From the NCBI RefSeq assembly GCF_000204055.1, contig NW_006768769.1:978153-1042152 (forward strand): a stretch of 64,000 bases of DNA, written 5' to 3'. The notes under the pieces were generated by a model that saw only the letters and a list, made by a program, of their open reading frames with translations, ran no database searches and was not told where the DNA came from. Every line of letters starts with the position of its first letter. Position 1 is the stretch's first letter. Origin of the DNA: Melampsora larici-populina 98AG31. Lineage: Eukaryota; Basidiomycota; Pucciniomycetes; Pucciniales; Melampsoraceae. Below, piece by piece: positions 24,217-36,223 of this stretch. The translations under genes were made by a program, and so were the position numbers.

Positions 24217-24885
24217 TCAATGAGGCAAATATTCATATTGAGCATTCGCCTCTTCCACAGCTTCAATGAGGCGACTGGCTAATTGGAATGGCATTCCATG
24301 ACCCGTGAGGACATTGGCGGTCATTTGCACGCTTGGGATGAGATCTGTCCAAGATGTGACTTGAGCCTTGCGCAAGACCGAGCGAGTGGCGAGGTCAGTC
24401 CGGGGAACATCACATTCCAACAAGAAGTCGTCCAAAAGTGTGGCATGGGTGACCACAAATTCGACATCGGAGTTGGAAACGTAAGGCTCGGATTTCGGGA
24501 CTTCCTCGTCCGTGAGAAGGGAGATGGATTTCCCAGGCGTCATTCCGGAAGCTGTAACGGAACATTATGATGTGTCAGCAAAGTGTGTTTCAAAAGATCC
24601 ATAAGGGGAACAGAATGGAAACTACTCACATTCTTCCAACTTGACTTTCTTGGGGGCCGTCACTCGGGTGCGAGAAGAGGACGCTTCCAAAGTGCGTCTC
24701 GAGGTGGATGGACTGATAGGTTCTTGCTTGACCTTCACTTCGTCTGCAGGAGGGTTTGCAAAAAAATTTCGTTGCTGTCGTTGCCTTGAGCTCGAAACGT
24801 TGACACTTGGTGAAGGATTGGGGTAACGCCTCTTGACTCGGTTGTCAACACTCATACTGTTATGAAGAACCGAGTTCTTGAACAT
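24217..24885 (-). CDS. Transposon gene B2: small protein with SAM-like C-terminal region
   Basis: Two exons, 24630-24885 and 24217-24551, join in phase to 196 residues; a second possible start is Met11 (24855). The N-terminal 85 residues are basic and Ser/Pro-rich with RRYPNPSPS, VKVKQEPISPSTSRR and KKVKLEE; VKQEP resembles a sumoylation consensus. From about residue 125 to 190 the hydrophobic pattern (FLLECDVP, VLRKAQVTSWTDL, MTANVLTGHGMP, LASRLIEAVEEA) resembles a SAM-domain-like helical bundle, which usually mediates protein-protein contact. That is inference from pattern only. A degenerate homologue sits next to the transposase remnant at 9464-9964. It probably serves the transposon, but no function is known to me. 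Confidence 0.7.
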
Positions 24886-25002
24886 CTCTCACTTGTACTC
24901 GGTGGTGTTCGGTGGAATACCGCGGGAGGTGATCCCATCACGCTGCAAAACAACATGAGGTCAGCTTCGGGCAGCAAATGATGAACAGAAGGAAGACACT
25001 TA

Positions 25003-26593
25003 CTATTGCGGTTGCCCAAATGAACGCACATCGATGGGTGAACCTATAAAAAAATTTGGGTCCCAAGGCGCCGTGATGATCGCTCCATCTCCCCCAAGGG
25101 CTCTCTCCAGGTGGTCCTGGTAAATGGTAGCTGCCTCGAGCTCGAGATCCTTGGCAGCCTTGACCACCTGGTTGTGATTATAAGGAAAAAACCATTATTA
25201 AACAATCTTGCTTATAATCTAACGAGGCGAAGGTCGAGGTTACGTACCGAGGTTTCCTCTTGAGCCGCTGCGGTGGCCTCCTGAGATGCCGCTAGTTCAT
25301 CTGCGATTGGATTTGGTCCAGCAGTGCCTTGAATGTATGCCATCGCTCCGCTAGCCTACACAGGCGAAGAGAATGTGTCAGTTATAAAAACAAGTGATAC
25401 ACATTAAGATAGCTCAAACCTCACCTGAGCATTTTTCTTCGCCTTGATTTGGGGTTTCTCAAGCGTGATATTGATGAGACCTTTTGAGCTTCGACTTTTG
25501 CCCAAGTGGACTACAAACTCTTGATAAGACTTGAAATCAGTCAATTTTGTTTTTTTTGATCCAACACTTGCATTCCAATTCAGCAAGGGGGTCAACGCGC
25601 TCTTGAGGACCACCTTCTTGATCCCAATGAAGTAACGGTCACAAATGTCGCCAACCAACCCCTTGAACTCCTTCAAAGACTTTCCGTACAGGAAGACTTT
25701 GAAGTCTAAGACCTGTCCATCCTTGAAATCGGCAGAGTTGATGATGGCGTACTTCAGAGGTGGTGGCGCTCGTTTTTTCGCGGCAGTCACTTTTGAAGTA
25801 GACGAGGCTTTCACCATTCCCGGGGTGACCTCCACGATGTCGTTTGTGTGAATCTTGAAGGCCACTCCGATGGTGAAACTTTGGCTTTCCTCCATCAACC
25901 GACGGCTTTCGGTTCCTTGACGCCAGAGGCGCTTGAGTGTCGGATGACGCGCTGGGGCGTCGTCGCCGTCCGCAATCAAATACGGCGGATCAAATACTGC
26001 AAGTGAATAATATCAGCTAGTGGAATCGATGATGTTGAGAAATGATGATTAACCAAACTCACCTTCATCGGCATTCTTGTCCTCGTGGATGAGATTTTGA
26101 ATGGGTTCATAAGGCATATCTGGGAAAAGAAAGAGGTACATCAGCATCCAATCAAAACTGAGAACCAACTGATTACTGACTGATCTGAACTTGAAATTGA
26201 ATTGATGTTCCCAAAAAGAAGTTGACAGTGAGAGTGAAAGCAGAATGATGAACAACCCTAAGGAACACAAACGGGGGATGGGTAAGCGGGTATGATATCT
26301 TTTGGAAAGGAGTGAAATGACAAGAAAAAGAGAATGATGAACCAAGGCGTATCAGCGACCGAAAAGTGGGATGAAAGAAATGGAGGTGAAGCGGGATGGA
26401 TTGTGTTCTTGGTTGATAACAACGTCGTCAAAGGAATCCAAGAAAAGAAATTGTAATCGCAGTTCCAGCTGCCATCTGAAGTTCCGGCCGGCAACTTCAT
26501 CGCAGTGCAGTGGGTGGTGAGTTCGTGAGTCTCGAACGAGGGATTGTTGATTAGAAATCCTGCTCGGACGAGGAAGGAGCAATTCGAGACCAT
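25003..26593 (-). CDS. Transposon gene B1: protein of unknown function
   Basis: Clear exons on the minus strand are 26063-26119, 25425-25996, 25248-25355 and 25003-25167, all in phase (300 codons). A 5' exon starting at ATG 26593 (MVSNCSFLVRAGFL..) precedes them, but its donor is uncertain. The central exon carries FDPPYLIADG, FTIGVAFKIHTND, a basic linker, YAIINSADFKDGQVLDFKVF and FKSYQEFVVHLGKS; this looks like a beta-rich globular domain. The following exons are Ala/Glu-rich and helical (ADELAASQEATAAAQEE). The stop codon TAG overlaps a good GTAAGT donor, so an alternative C-terminus is possible. A degraded homologue lies at 10040-11565. I recognise no family. B2 starts 118 bp downstream on the same strand. 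Confidence 0.6.
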
Positions 26594-26793
26594 GGTATAA
26601 AGATTGATGTGCAAGAGGCAATTGAGATGCTCACCCACTGCTCAGTCCAAAAGCCCCAAAAAACAAAAAGTCAGAAAAGCAGTAAAATCTGGGAGACAAA
26701 AAAAAAAAAACCATTATTTCTCACATCGGCTGTAATTCACATTTTGGTAGGAACAATGAAATATTTTGAATTGACTATTTTCATGTTCATTGG

Positions 26794-26960
26794 TGGGATA
26801 CAAAGTTAAATCTGGGATTTTTTTCTCAGTTTCCCAGTTTTTGTTTTTGACTGTGTTTGGAACTTTCCCACGCTCTCCCAGTTTCCCAGTTTGTGTTTTT
26901 GGCTGTATTTTGAAGACTGGGAAACTGGAAAAAAACTCCCAGTTTTAACTTTGTATCCCA
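26794..26960. mobile_element. 167 bp MITE-like inverted repeat
   Basis: The ends are inverted repeats of about 45 bp with few mismatches, beginning TGGGATACAAAGTTAAA on the left and ending with its complement. The interior repeats the words CCCAGTTTCCCAGTTT and TTTTTGACTGT/TTTTTGGCTGT in direct orientation. No target duplication was seen. It lies 200 bp upstream of B1. Confidence 0.75.
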
Positions 26961-29881
26961 TAATTCTAAGTCAAAAAATAGAGTGTTGGTCCTATTTGAC
27001 ACTAAAAGTCAAATGATTGAGAACCCTTCAGATCAAACAAGATGAAAAAAATTCATGGCAACCAATTTGAACACTGGGGTATTGGTTTTGTCTCATGTAA
27101 GTCTGAAGTGATTTGCACTTGCTCACCTTTCAGGGAAATGTGGGATCAAGTGCTGTTTCAATTGGAAGTGAATATTTTAGATTTATTTCAATTGATTTCA
27201 GCTATCATCAAATCACACAATGGTGACAGTAAAGAAGAAAGATAATGTGACTACAATTTCCCATGTCAGAAGGGACTAAAACAAGTAGCATACCACCACA
27301 TTGTGATGAAACACAAAAGGTGGTGGAAAAAGCTTGTCATCTTGTGTTGCCTTGTATTTTCTCCTGTAAAGAATGAGCTGACTACTCTACATGACAATTG
27401 ATGTGCAGCTAAGGATCAAGGTCTGAGGTTCACTTTCCCAAGAAGTACTCCTATACCAGCTACCTTGTGTTTCTGGCCATCAAAAGTACTTGACTGATTG
27501 TTATCACTGTGTCCATGTGGCAGTCTCTCAAAAAAAGTGCACACAGACTCCCTTTCAGGCACCAAGGCAACTTGTGTGCGCTCTTCAATGGGCAAACACC
27601 ACACGGACATGGTGTATCAGAGGACAGTCAACTTCTCCTTCAATAATATTTCTAAGAGCTCATTTGTATTGCCTGGTTTCTGAGCCTAGTTTTTGAGGAA
27701 TCAAGTTTTCTTGAACCAATTTTCTGCATGCATAGATATTTCTTTGAAAATAGATATATATACAAGTGATTCAAATGAAGATCAAGGTAAACATCATTTT
27801 TCATGGATGGTCATCAACAAGAAGCTTGAATGAGTAAATTTTACAATAAATGTTAAAAGATTTTGTCTCACACTTCATCACTGTCCTCTTTGTGCTCTTC
27901 CAGATCTTCCTACTCTGGATCCTGTGAACTTGAGGTGTTTGTTATATCCAGTTGGACAACCTAGCAACCCCAATCTTTCAATCTTTGGGCTTTAAATTCC
28001 TCATCCATTGCATCAATGAGCTATAAGTGATGAGCTACAGTAACAATTCCATTCATAAGAACCAGGTCAAATTCATTGTTTCTTGATGTTTTCTTGGGTG
28101 ACTTGAACCTTTGGCTTTGAGGAGGGATTGGTGGGTGAAGGTACTTTTGTATATACCTTTGGCTGCTTCATAATTGTACTCTACAACATATATGTCTGTT
28201 GATTTGATTGTCTTTCCTTGGAATCAATAGGTAAAGAGATGGTTGGATTATTTGGAATGAACATTGATGTGTGTTGGCTATCATACATCTTTTAAGCCTA
28301 TAAGAACCTTCTACAAGACACTTGTGAAAATTTGAGCAAAAACCACATTCTGTATGTGGTTTATGATCTCCAGAAGGCTTCTGATTGACATGTTAAAGAC
28401 ATCATAGAAAATGTGATTTCTGAAACTGTCAGAAACCACATTTTGGTTAGAAGTTAGGTCAACCAAAGGCACCCTAAAGATTCTGCCAAATAGAAGGCTC
28501 CCAATAAGTAGCCCAAGACAGAGTGGAATAGAGATCTTATTGACATTCAAGATTTTCTAATGACTGATCATCATCAAACAAGATGTAAAAAATGCTCAGC
28601 TGAGATCCATTGAAATTCACTATAAGCCTCTTCAATCACATTATAAAGACAAATCGTAAGCGTAAATTAAAGTAAATTGAATTTGTTTACATCCAATTGA
28701 ATCTCAACATTTAGGGTACTGATCAAAGTAAGTATGTTGCACTACATATGTTACAAAACATAGATTCCAAATTTCCTTTTTGGGTGGAGGAAATCACATT
28801 TAAAATTGAATCAAGTTATTCAAAATTTGAGAAGTGGCTTTGAGAAGCGTCAAGAGGTGACACCCAGAAGTTGCCCAGACATGCTCCAGCAGTTTCTTGA
28901 GCTTCTGGAGTACTTCTGAACTCTATAATCTAAACATACATAGACTCTTTGCGCACATGTTCATGGTTTGCGGCTCCTTTGAGTCCTCTTAAGACTTCCT
29001 GCCAGACTGAGACCTGCAGCATGATCAGGTGGTATGGATGTGATGTGATGAGGATCAGTACTTGGCAGGGCTCTGAAAGTTACCAAGCCCACTCCAGAAG
29101 TGTCACTCAAGAAACTTCTGGAGCAACTTCTGGATGTCACTTCTTGACACTTTCCAATGCCATTTCTTGAATCATGAATACCCTTATTTTTGGCAGGGAA
29201 ATTGGCATTTTGAATAATGTTTGGCAAATTATGTAATTCATAATGGCTTTTTTGCCGCAAAAAATGAAATTTGTTGAAAGAACAAAAGATAGGAAGCAGA
29301 TCTTAAGAATCATTAGCACTTCAAATTCTTGATATGTGAAAGATAATCTTTGAATGATATAGTTTATCTCAATCATCTGAAATTGAATCTGTGTTCAACT
29401 TGAAAAGTTTTTCTAGAATCCCAATTTTGAACATTTATCACAAACTTGATTGGTGTTTTCAATCAGGATTTATTTTATTTTATTTTACTTGATTCAGAGG
29501 TCCTGATATTTGTCCACACCGCACTTTTTTCAAGAACGTACTCATGCTGAGAGGAGTTTTGCTCGGCTTCCGTAGTGATGAATACGATTTCAAACGAGGC
29601 AAGAAGATTTTGAAACGAAAGAATCGAAATTATGGATTGATTGTATGTGATTACATAGGTTTGGATGTTAAAAAGTTTATTTAAACCTAAAAATGGATTT
29701 TAAATTTCCAAGAAACCAAAAAAGTTGAAAAGAACACAAATTGAACGAAATACCAATCGAGAATCAAAAAACATCAAAAGTCAACAAAACATCAAGAAAC
29801 TCTATCATAATCCAACAAGAACTGAACAGAACTACGATTATAGGATATAGGAAGATATGTGAATGATAACCAAAAGAAATC
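26961..29881. other. Repeat-rich intergenic DNA, no gene recognised
   Basis: Open frames are short and lack conserved motifs. One inverted-repeat element is present at 28842-29155. The last 300 bp are A/T-rich and lie upstream of the carrier gene at 29882, so its promoter is probably here. Confidence 0.5.
28842..29155. mobile_element. 314 bp inverted-repeat element
   Basis: The left end has GTCAAGAGGTGACACCCAG and the right end the imperfect complement, CTGGATGTCACTTCTTGAC. Pairing extends for about 60 bp with small gaps, through AGAAGTTGC and CAGTTTCTTGAG. No target duplication was identified and there is no coding capacity. Confidence 0.6.
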
Positions 29882-31544
29882 ATGAATCTAATACCAAATC
29901 AATCTTTTCAACTTTCTTCAAGTTCAATCATGTCTTTCGATCCAAGTTCATCTTCGGCTTCCTCATCATCATCTAATATACCTAATCCGCTTATCTCATC
30001 AACTTCATCAACTTCATCTCAACCTAAACCTTTGATTCCTGAACCGAAACCGAAACCACCTGGATGGGTTCATTTCTTAGCAGGAGGGTAAGTTTTTTTT
30101 CTTCCTCATTCCAAAGATATCATTCAACTTGATCTTTTCTATAAATCCAAAAAGAACTGATTCTTTTTACTTTTTACCTTTTACTTTTTCAATTTTTTCG
30201 ATTTTTCGATTTTGCTTAAAAATCAAAAAGTTTAGGTGGAATGTGTGGAGCCACAGTGACAGCACCATTTGATTTAATTAAAACTAGATTACAATCATCT
30301 ATGTATCATCATCATCAAACCACTTCAAATCATCATCATATCAAATCATTAGAACCTAGAAGGAATTTCGAAAAGGTTTTATACCATTTTAAAGATACTG
30401 GAAGAATGATTCGGTGCGCTGAAGTTAGCCTTTTCTTGTTCTTTATTCAAAAAAACCCTTTCTTTTGATTTTTTTTTTTCGAAATCTGACTTGGATTTCT
30501 ATCATCTCAAAAAACTCCCCTGCGATCGATCAAACCAAAAAAAACTATCATATAGAGAGATCCAAAGAACCGAAGGATTCCGAGCTTTATTCCGAGGTCT
30601 AGGACCTACCCTAGCCGGCGCGATCCCAGCCAGATCGATCAATTTCTACGTCTACGGTACCTGTAAAGAAGTGTACCAAGAAGTCCTCAACCCTACTTCT
30701 CATCCCAACCAAAGCTCAAGTCTAGTCCATATCTTTTCAGCCATCACTGCAGGTATTGCCACTTCTACTGCAACTAATCCAATCTGGGTGATCAAAACTA
30801 GATTACAATTAGATATACCTACCACCACCACAACTTCGAATAGATCGCCAAACACATCGATTAAAACAGTCTTGAAACCTTCGATTGATTGTATGACCAG
30901 AATTTATTCGCAGGAAGGTCTTCTGGGGTTTTATAGAGGTCTTTCGGCTAGTTATTTAGGTGTGGCTGAAGGTACGATCCAATGGACTTTATATGAAAAA
31001 TTTAAAACAATTGGAATCCATCAGAGTAGGAGTGGTGAACTGGAAGGTCAGGGTCAAGGTCAAGAGTGTTGGTGGAATCAGGTTTTGGCGGCTGGGTCTG
31101 CTAAGTTATTGGCTACTGGAATAACTTATCCTCATGAAGTATATCTTCCTTTCTCTAAAAGAAATTTAATTTGGAAAAAATTGGTTTTTTTTGAAAGAAA
31201 GAGATCTGATGATTTTTTTGGTTTTTTTTGGGTAGGTTGTTAGAACTAGAATGAGACAAAAAAGACCGATTGAAAGTAAAGTTTATAAGTATGATGGATT
31301 ACTGATGACTTTTAGAACGGTTTTTCAAGAAGAAGGTGTAAGTGATCATTTAATACAATACAATTCAATCTAATTTGATTTTTTTGACTAATTCTGAGAG
31401 TTTTGGATTTTGGAAATGTAGATCAGAGCGTTTTATGGTGGATTACCTGCTCATTTACTTAGAGTCGTTCCGAATGCGATTGTGATGTATACGGTTTATG
31501 AAACTGCTTTATCGATTAGTAGAAAGAAACTTGAAAGTTCTTAG
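29882..31544 (+). CDS. Mitochondrial carrier, Rim2/SLC25A33-36 pyrimidine-nucleotide type
   Basis: Five exons join in phase: 29882-30087, 30231-30413, 30556-31138, 31236-31337 and 31422-31544, giving 398 residues. Three mitochondrial-carrier repeats are present with signatures PFDLIKTRLQ, NPIWVIKTRLQ and YPHEVVRTRMRQ. The NPI-W-KTR and YRGLSASYLGVAEGTIQW motifs are typical of the Rim2 branch, which exchanges pyrimidine nucleotides across the inner mitochondrial membrane and affects mitochondrial DNA and iron metabolism. The N-terminal 60 residues are a Ser/Pro-rich extension; the alternative start at 29930 (MSFDP) would shorten it. The acceptor at 30230 rather than 30235 is required to keep GGLGGMCGA in frame. 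Confidence 0.88.
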
Positions 31545-31969
31545 ATTGATTGATTTCTTAAATTAGTTTGAAAAGATATACATAGATACATACTTGAAAT
31601 TCATTTTTTTGATAGAAAAAGTGAGGTTCATGATCTGTTTTGTGGTTTGGCTGGTTCTTTTTTTGGGATATATATATATATATAGAATTTTGTTTTCATT
31701 TTTAATGTTTGAATTGGTTTTGATTTTGATAATAGCTATTGATTTTTAATGATTAGTGATTAGATTTGTTTTATAAGTATTTGCTAGTATTTGTGAATTG
31801 AATGAAAAGTGAACTCACTACTCTGCACTCAAACTACTTGAAACTGTGTTTTGACAATTGAGAAATCGAATGAAAATGTATTTTATTTTAATTTTAGGTT
31901 TAAATTTCAAGTTTCGATCGATCGAATGACAACTTCGATATTCCTGAATGATATTCCTGTTTCATCAAA
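31545..31969. other. Short intergenic region between two + strand genes
   Basis: AT-rich, with a TA run at 31671-31682. It must hold the carrier's 3' end and the promoter of the gene starting at 31970. Nothing else is seen. Confidence 0.5.
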
Positions 31970-34416
31970 ATGGCTAATCATAAACAAATCAAAACTAAAT
32001 CAACAAGAACAACAACAAGCCAATCATCAACTTCAAGAACTCATCAAGTTTTGTCGATTTCAATACTAATCATCAAATCAATCTTCTTTTTAATCACTAT
32101 CAACTTATCATTAATCGTTTCAAACTTATCATTAAACCCAATCTTTGGTCAAACTTTAAACGAATACTATCAAACAGAACTTCATCAAACCATCGACTTG
32201 ATCTTAATTCCAATCTCTCTTTATTTAATTAAATCTTTAATTCAAAATCAAAACCAACATCAAAATCAAAGACGGTTCATTTTAAATTCTTCGATTCTTT
32301 ATTTTGGTATCTTATCAATTTTAATCGAAAGATTACCTAAACTTTATTCGATTGATTGGTTTGGATTAAAAGAAAATGTCACTTTTAATAGGATTAATAG
32401 TTTTTTTTGGTTTTTGGATTATAAGTTTAAACCGATTGTAAGGAACTTGTTGGGGTATATACATATTAGGTTTTTGGGTATTTTACTTGGTATCTTTCAT
32501 TTGGTTTAGTTTTGAAATTTTCTTTTAAACAGATAGATTAACCATTTTATGAAAATTTCAGAATTGAAACTAATTTTTATGTTTTTCTTTCTTTGGTAGG
32601 AATTGGGTTTGAATGAATCAAGGTTGTTTAGGAATCCAAATCGAAATCAGAATCAATCTCAATGGATTAAGTTGGTTTGGATTTCGGTTTCAAGTATAAG
32701 TTTTCATGTTTTTTTAAAAATTACTTATAAATGGATCAGCACAATCATTTCAAGAATCGAACCTTGTGAAATCGTAAGTTGAAAAAAAATCCAAACCATC
32801 ATCACGATCCAGAAACCCAAACATACACTAACTTCTAAACTGTTTTCTGTTAATTTTTTAGTTCTCATTCTCTTCCATTACATTTTTAATGTTCTCAATC
32901 TCAACCAACTTATCTGATCTAACCTCAAAAAACCCAAACAAAAAAAACATAATTATTCTCAAAACAATGATGATTTTAATGATTTACAAAACCATTCCAG
33001 TTTCCCAAAGTTTATGTAAAGACGAACCCACAAACCAAACGAAATCTGCAACAAACTTGTTAGTTAGAAGAATCTCAACCACAGGTTTAATAACCGTAGG
33101 AGAATTTAAAGATCCAGAAAGTCGTGAAGTTTTTAGGTATTTAAGATCAGATCATTCTTTATTAGGTGGGATTTGGATTGGACCTTCAATGAAATCGGTT
33201 CAAAAGAAATTTTCAAATCTAAATCAAATCCAACTTGAAAAAATTGCCATTGAGAATTCAGAATCGATTTATTCTACATTTATTATCCAAGAAGCTATTA
33301 GACTTGTTAAAAGAAACCAAACTCATTCAAAAAAACAAGAAGAAGAAGCATTAATCATGTAAAGTTTTATTTTCTCTACACTCTAAATGTTATTTTCTTT
33401 CATTAACTTTCTTGGATTGATTTTTTTGTTTTTGGGGGTGAGGGAAGGAAATAGTGGTTTAGGTATAGGAGTTTCAGCCAAAACGTTAATGAAACATTCC
33501 ATCAAGACTACCATAGTTGAAATCGATCCAACAGTTTATAAATATGCAAGAGAATACTTTGGTATGATCCAACCTAATGGAGGGATTTATTTAGAAGACA
33601 TTCGAGTTTATTTAAATCGAAATTTAGCCAATGATGAATCGAAGGATCGACAAGAAACTGTGATGGACAAATTCGATTACGTTATTCATGATGTTTTTAC
33701 GGGTGGGATGGTGCCGGCTGATTTGTTTGTGAAAAGCTTTTGGATCGATTTGAAAAAGGTTTTGAAAATCGATGGAGTTTTAGTGATTGTAAGCGTCTTC
33801 CATTCCCCATTCCCTTTCGTTTCCTTTTTTTTCGAAATATATATGAGAGAAATCGATTGAATTTCTTTTCTTTTTTTGGGGTAGGGTTTGGTTAAAAAAG
33901 AATTTTGCAGGATTACCTAGTTCTAGGGCTGGACTTATGGTACTCTTGACTATCTTTGATGTGTTTTCGTTTTGTAGAACGTTTAGTGAAAAAGATTTTC
34001 GGGATCAAAATCCAGAAGAATTAGAGTTTCAAAACTTGGTAAGAGTTATCATTTTTCATTCCATAGTCTTTTTTTGAAGATTTATTGAAACTGGTCTTTT
34101 GGTTTTTTCTTGGTTTGATTGGTTAAAGGTATTTTTTTGTAAAATGAATGAAGTACCTGAGTTTAGACCAGTAACTAAATCAGACGTATTGAATTCAAAT
34201 CATAAGTTTTGGATTTTAAATCGATTAATGAATCATGAATTAACAGAAGTGATGTCATCAATTTTATTAAAACATCAAGATTTAAAAGAAGAAATGGTTT
34301 TAAAGGAACCTAAAGATTCGATTAAATTAAAACTTGCTCAGATTCCTTCTGCTTTGAATCATTGGAATGTGATGAGAGAATTATTAGATGAAAAGACTTG
34401 GGAAAATTATTATTGA
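31970..34416 (+). CDS. Membrane-anchored spermine/spermidine-synthase-like methyltransferase-fold protein
   Basis: Six exons join in phase: 31970-32503, 32600-32773, 32862-33358, 33443-33788, 33901-34038 and 34129-34416, giving 658 residues. The N-terminal third has several hydrophobic, probably membrane-spanning, segments (for example ISILIIKSIFFLITINLSLI). The C-terminal half has the aminopropyltransferase fold: LGGIWIGPS, IYSTFIIQEAIRLV, GLGIGVSAKTL for the cofactor loop, VEIDPTVYKYAREYFGM and FDYVIHDVFTGG. Fusions of membrane segments to a spermidine-synthase-like domain are known in fungi; their substrate is not established, so polyamine synthesis should not be assumed. The first donor is uncertain: 32504 (GTTTAG) keeps a hydrophobic segment, while a GTAAGG donor at about 32439 is the alternative. 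Confidence 0.8.
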
Positions 34417-35521
34417 ACAAGGGTTTTACAAGAGAGAAGTAGGTTTGGAATTCGAGATTAGGATGGAGGGGTTGAGAGGCTGAAGGTTGGGTTGGGTTGA
34501 CGATTAGTTGGTTTGGCTTTGGTTCAAGTGTGGGGGGGTTTGGTGTACTTTTGAGATTTGTTTATTGGGTTTAAAGTTTGTGTGATTTGGTTTTGAATGG
34601 ACAATCATAAATTATTTTTGGTATGAGGAAAATTGTACATAATATGTATGTATATATGAATTTGGAATGAAGAAAAGTTGGGATTGAGAGAAAAGTAGAA
34701 ATAATGAAGGGTTTATAATATATGTACAATAGGTGGTGTCTAATGGGACTGGCAAGCCTAGATCTTGGTCACTTCCCGGTGATGATTATAATGTAAAGTG
34801 GTGTGTCCATTTTGTAAGTGCCTTATGCTTGGCCTTGGGTAAGTAGTGGGAATACACTTGTGGTAATTAGTTTGGATTACCTTTAAGTACTTATTCTGGA
34901 CCATTTCTGTTGAAAAGGATTCCTACCTTCACCTTGGCCTATAATCATGTAAGTTCTTTTAGGGAGCCTGGGTGGGGGGTCAGTCACTTTTGTGTCATGG
35001 TATAAGCAATGCCAATCCCACTGAACTTTGTGTCAATCCCCTTTAAGGTTTGCTCATGCAACCCATTTAAGGCCCTGTTTGGTATGGCTTTCAGCTTTTA
35101 TAAATGCATTGACAAACAATAGATCATGGATTGCATAATCTATTGTTTTTTGAATGCATATTTCACAATCTGGAAACTGCAAAAAGCGGCTTTTCACAGT
35201 TGAAATTGATATTCACAAAGTGAAATGTTTTTGATTTTTGTGGAGATGAATTAAAAATTTGATGTTTATTATACTAGATCACAAAATCATCTAGATACAA
35301 ATTGATAAATTGATTTGCTGTTGATTTCATTCTTGAGCCAATCCCATCTCATATCCTTGGGTAGTTGATAGTTAGTACCCAGACATACAAGGGAGGTTAC
35401 TTAGGTCCATGCCCTCACTTGGGCAGCAAGACCTTGACGTACCAGCCTATACTCATCAACAAGTGGAAACAGTTTTTGGCTTCTTCAGATCAATTGCTTG
35501 TGTTCCCAAAGGCCGCGGTGG
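34417..35521. other. Intergenic repeat-like DNA
   Basis: No coding exon is seen. GGCCCTGTTTGGTATGG at 35072-35088 resembles the ends of common plant and fungal MITEs, but a matching right end was not located. Confidence 0.4.
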
Positions 35522-35784
35522 TATGGTTGGTGACAGCAAGAACCACGTAATTGGGTACTTTGCCAAAAATTGTTCCACAAGTCGCAAAAATCATTTACAA
35601 AACAAATCAAGATAGATCTGAGGTCGTCTTGTTGAGGGCTATCCAAAATTATCCTCAGCGGAACACATTTCAAAAGTCTTGTTTTTTTTTAACTTTTATA
35701 AGACTGATGAATTTGGGTTTTTGGTTGTTGTAATTACAAAATACCCGGTCCGTGATTTCATGCTTCTTGCTGTCACCAACCATA
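35522..35784. mobile_element. TA-flanked MITE (Tc1/mariner-type ends)
   Basis: TGGTTGGTGACAGCAAG on the left and its perfect complement on the right form the ends; pairing continues imperfectly for about 40 bp. Both sides are bordered by TA (35522-35523 and 35783-35784), as expected for insertion by a Tc1/mariner transposase. No protein is encoded. Confidence 0.75.
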
Positions 35785-36223
35785 CACTGAATTCCATTAT
35801 CCGGAAGCAGTGTGAACCACAGGTGACATTAGGCCCGGAGCTCCAAACCAGTGACAGGACCAACAGGCCTGTCACAGGAGCACTGAACTCTGGAAGTTTG
35901 ATAAGAGAGGCCCAGATTTTTCCCCTCTCACTACCAATTCCAGACCTCACCTAATCTGCTCCTGTAGAGTTCTCACAATTCAGTCTTAAAGAATCTAATT
36001 TTAAAAACCCACCCACCACCCGGGGTTGAGAAGTCTTCTTCTCAGGCGCTGTCCTTGTTCAAAGGGTAAAAGAAGGGGGTTGGCTGGAACCAACTCCCAT
36101 ACATTTCTTCTACCTTTGGGACCCACCCCAAACCACAAAACATGTAGGACGCTGAAGCCCATATGATGTGTTGGTACTTCTATGTGATTGGTAGGACAGT
36201 CCTAAGAATAGGATTCATCTTAA

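Larger units (their letters stand above)
22238..26593. mobile_element. Locus B: better-preserved three-gene Tc1-type transposon
   Basis: The unit contains an intact DD34E transposase (+, 22238-23422) and, on the opposite strand, B2 (24217-24885) and B1 (25003-26593). The same three genes occur in the same order and orientation at locus A (7026-11565). The unit is richer in G+C than its surroundings and its open frames are long, which suggests recent insertion or selection. No terminal inverted repeats were found by eye, so the true ends are unknown and must lie outside these gene limits. Confidence 0.6.

Noticed and set aside
24942..25100. Alternative reading of the B1 3' region (HRCAFIWATAI joined to RDGITSRGIPPNTTEYK)
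   Set aside because: It needs a frame change relative to the upstream exon; the normal frame ending SPIDVRSFGQPQ is matched by the locus A copy (DGIDVLSHGPLG).
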